From positions 1 to 64,000 of the forward strand of contig CAILCG010000019.1 of assembly GCA_903832665.1 (NCBI GenBank): a stretch of 64,000 nt of DNA, in the 5' to 3' direction. The notes under the pieces were generated by a model. That model searched no databases. It was not told the DNA's origin and saw only the letters and a list, made by a program, of their open reading frames with translations. The position numbers and the translations under genes are program-made. Below, piece after piece: positions 62,784 to 64,000 of this stretch. The stretch is from an uncultured Methanomicrobiales archaeon (lineage in GTDB: Archaea > Halobacteriota > Methanomicrobia > Methanomicrobiales > Methanospirillaceae). Position 1 is the stretch's first letter. Every line of letters starts with the position of its first letter.

Positions 62784-63775
62784 GAAAACACCGTCTGAAT
62801 CTTTGTAGTAAATGCTCCGATCTGGACAAATTCGTTGTTGCTGTGCCGCATCTTCAGTTCAGCGTCTGCAAGTGCGATGGCGATCTCCGGGTGATTGTAC
62901 TCCCTCCGGGTAATTATCCTGATCTGTTCGAGAACTTCACTGCCGGATAAACCGTAATCGATCATCAGGGATTCCAGCCGCCGGATTGCCCCGCGTATAT
63001 CCCCGTCCTTGATCACTTTGATCGCCGATGCCGATATGTTTACGGTCTCCGATTGATCCATCTCAAAGAGATGGTCGCATTTCCCAGTTTCCAGTGCCAC
63101 CTGGAGGAGCAGGATTGCCCGGCGCATATCCCCGTGGGCCGCTTGGACGATCAGTTCAAGATCATCATCGGAACAACCCTGTTTTTCGGGGGGTTCATAC
63201 GCCTTGATCGTGCGAAGGTGGTCGAGCATCACGGTCTGATCCAGGGGGGCAAAGAAGAGGGGAAGGCAGCGGGATGAAATTGCCGGTATGATGGAACTCT
63301 GGTTGGTGGTAGTAAAGACAAACCTGCAGGTACCGCTTGAGCGTTCCATGATTCTTCGCAATGCCTGCTGGGCATCCAGCGTAAGTGCATGGGCATCTTC
63401 GAAGATCATCAGCTTGAACTCCGTGTCCAGCGGGCGCAGGGATGCATACCATTTGATGATATATTTGAAATTGTTGATGAGCGACTGGCCCTTCTGGTAG
63501 ATGTGGGTGTACCGGTCATCATTTTCAAGGTACGCTTTACCCTGGGAGAAGAGGTCAGCGGTCTGGAAACGGGAGGTATTGAGTTCCCAGTTTTCCCCGT
63601 ACAGTTTTCTTGCGAAACATTCAATCGCGACACTTTTTCCCGTTCCGTGCGGCCCGGTCAGTATCAGGTGAGGCAGGGTCGTGTTCTCGGCAAAGGATGA
63701 AAGAAGACCAACTGATGGATCCTGGCCCAGGATCTCTCTGAATTCTTTTGGTCGGTATCGCTCAATCCATAGCAT
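62780..63775 (-). CDS. Replication factor C small-subunit paralogue
   Basis: 331-aa AAA+ clamp loader subunit. LWIERYRPKEFREILGQ (2-18) is the RFC box II start. P-loop LTGPHGTGKSVAIECFARKLYGENW (~38-62), Walker B FKLMIFEDAHALTLDAQQALRRIMERSS (~119-146), sensor 1 FVFTTTNQSSIIPAISSRC with the SRC motif (~150-168), sensor 2 GDMRRAI (~214-220). The Walker B reads EDAH in place of canonical LDEAD. Some methanogen groups have two small RFC subunits; this would be the second type. Partner of the PCNA clamp. Overlaps the pantoate ligase by 14 bp. Confidence 0.85.
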   Translation of the reverse strand: MLWIERYRPKEFREILGQDPSVGLLSSFAENTTLPHLILTGPHGTGKSVAIECFARKLYGENWELNTSRFQTADLFSQGKAYLENDDRYTHIYQKGQSLINNFKYIIKWYASLRPLDTEFKLMIFEDAHALTLDAQQALRRIMERSSGTCRFVFTTTNQSSIIPAISSRCLPLFFAPLDQTVMLDHLRTIKAYEPPEKQGCSDDDLELIVQAAHGDMRRAILLLQVALETGKCDHLFEMDQSETVNISASAIKVIKDGDIRGAIRRLESLMIDYGLSGSEVLEQIRIITRREYNHPEIAIALADAELKMRHSNNEFVQIGAFTTKIQTVFS

Positions 63776-64000
63776 GGCTCAGCCTCAGGGTTATCTCACG
63801 TATTGCTTCTGACAAAAGATAATGATTGTCAACTGAACCGGTGAGCTGCCTGCACTCATCCGGAGATACTTCGGTACATGCCTTGGTGATCTGGGGAAGT
63901 GCCCGGGTGAGTTCATCGACAATCGTCAGTGTTGCGGAGCGGGCTGTCCGTGAGAGGGGGTTGAGATCGATCGCGATGACCGTTTTTCCCATCTGTACCA
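63762..64000 (-). CDS. 4-phosphopantoate--beta-alanine ligase, C-terminal part (5' end outside window)
   Basis: The visible 79 codons read VQMGKTVIAIDLNPLSRTARSAT and LTIVDELTRALPQITK, then VDNHYLLSEAIREITLRLS. IAIDLNPLSRTARxAT.TIVD is the C-terminal signature of archaeal phosphopantothenate synthetase (PPS), which makes 4'-phosphopantothenate from phosphopantoate, beta-alanine and ATP for CoA. The stop at 63762 lies inside the RFC gene start (14 bp overlap), so the two are probably co-transcribed. Confidence 0.85.
   Translation of the reverse strand, partial: VQMGKTVIAIDLNPLSRTARSATLTIVDELTRALPQITKACTEVSPDECRQLTGSVDNHYLLSEAIREITLRLSHAMD

Overview
The window looks like chromosomal DNA of a hydrogenotrophic methanogen of the Methanomicrobiales (Methanoregula-like). 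The evidence is gene content: the methanogenesis-marker radical SAM protein Mmp10, an F420-dependent NADP reductase, two-subunit pyruvate carboxylase PycA/PycB, topoisomerase VI, archaeal secF-secD, archease with RtcB, an archaeal phosphopantothenate-pathway enzyme, a replication factor C small-subunit paralogue, an AglJ-like transferase and an archaeal pilin. The genus is inferred. Housekeeping parts are moderately GC-rich, with Shine-Dalgarno sites and many ATGA overlaps; accessory parts are clearly AT-rich.

Layout. 0-6 kb is a loose region: a transposase tail, small orphan genes, a GC-rich extragenic repeat, a CcdA-like protein and a secreted subtilase broken by a frameshift and an in-frame amber codon, next to a stand-alone prodomain paralogue. 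6-17.6 kb is ordinary core: RecQ, a phosphoesterase, a ribbon-helix-helix protein, a coiled-coil protein, nadM-larB, hisS and top6B-top6A. 17.7-34.3 kb is an AT-rich surface-polysaccharide locus: glycosyltransferases, a flippase, and a WbpG/HisH2/HisF2-type cassette with aminotransferases, an epimerase and acetyltransferases. Together these imply an acetamidino-type amino sugar. The locus is full of debris: an N-terminal stub of a carbamoyltransferase, a C-terminal stub of a UDP-sugar dehydrogenase, a shattered glycosyltransferase, a frameshifted acetyltransferase and a transposase relic.

34.3-38.5 kb is a 4.2 kb integrated element that I could delimit. It sits against tRNA-Thr(UGU) and is bounded on the far side by a diverged copy of the tRNA 3' end. 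It carries an HUH rolling-circle Rep, a twin-hairpin putative origin, a PLD-like/zinc-ribbon protein, two small DNA-associated candidates and a tyrosine integrase whose N-terminus has been cut off by nonsense codons.

38.8-64 kb returns to core genes. mmp10 and a duplicated DUF350 protein are followed by an intron-containing tRNA-Met. Then comes a one-strand biotin-to-pyruvate-carboxylase block, birA-bioY-ecfA1-ecfA2-ecfT-pycB-pycA, with a near-perfect BirA-type operator over the bioY start. The rest holds rtcB and archease, secF-secD, thioredoxin with the F420:NADP reductase, a HhH glycosylase, a class II aldolase, AglJ, a DUF99 gene interrupted by an amber codon, a rubredoxin that seems to start at CTG, a pilin, a TPR protein, an AIR-synthase/SelD-like protein, a two-CW protein, a methyltransferase, the RFC paralogue and the end of a phosphopantoate ligase gene.
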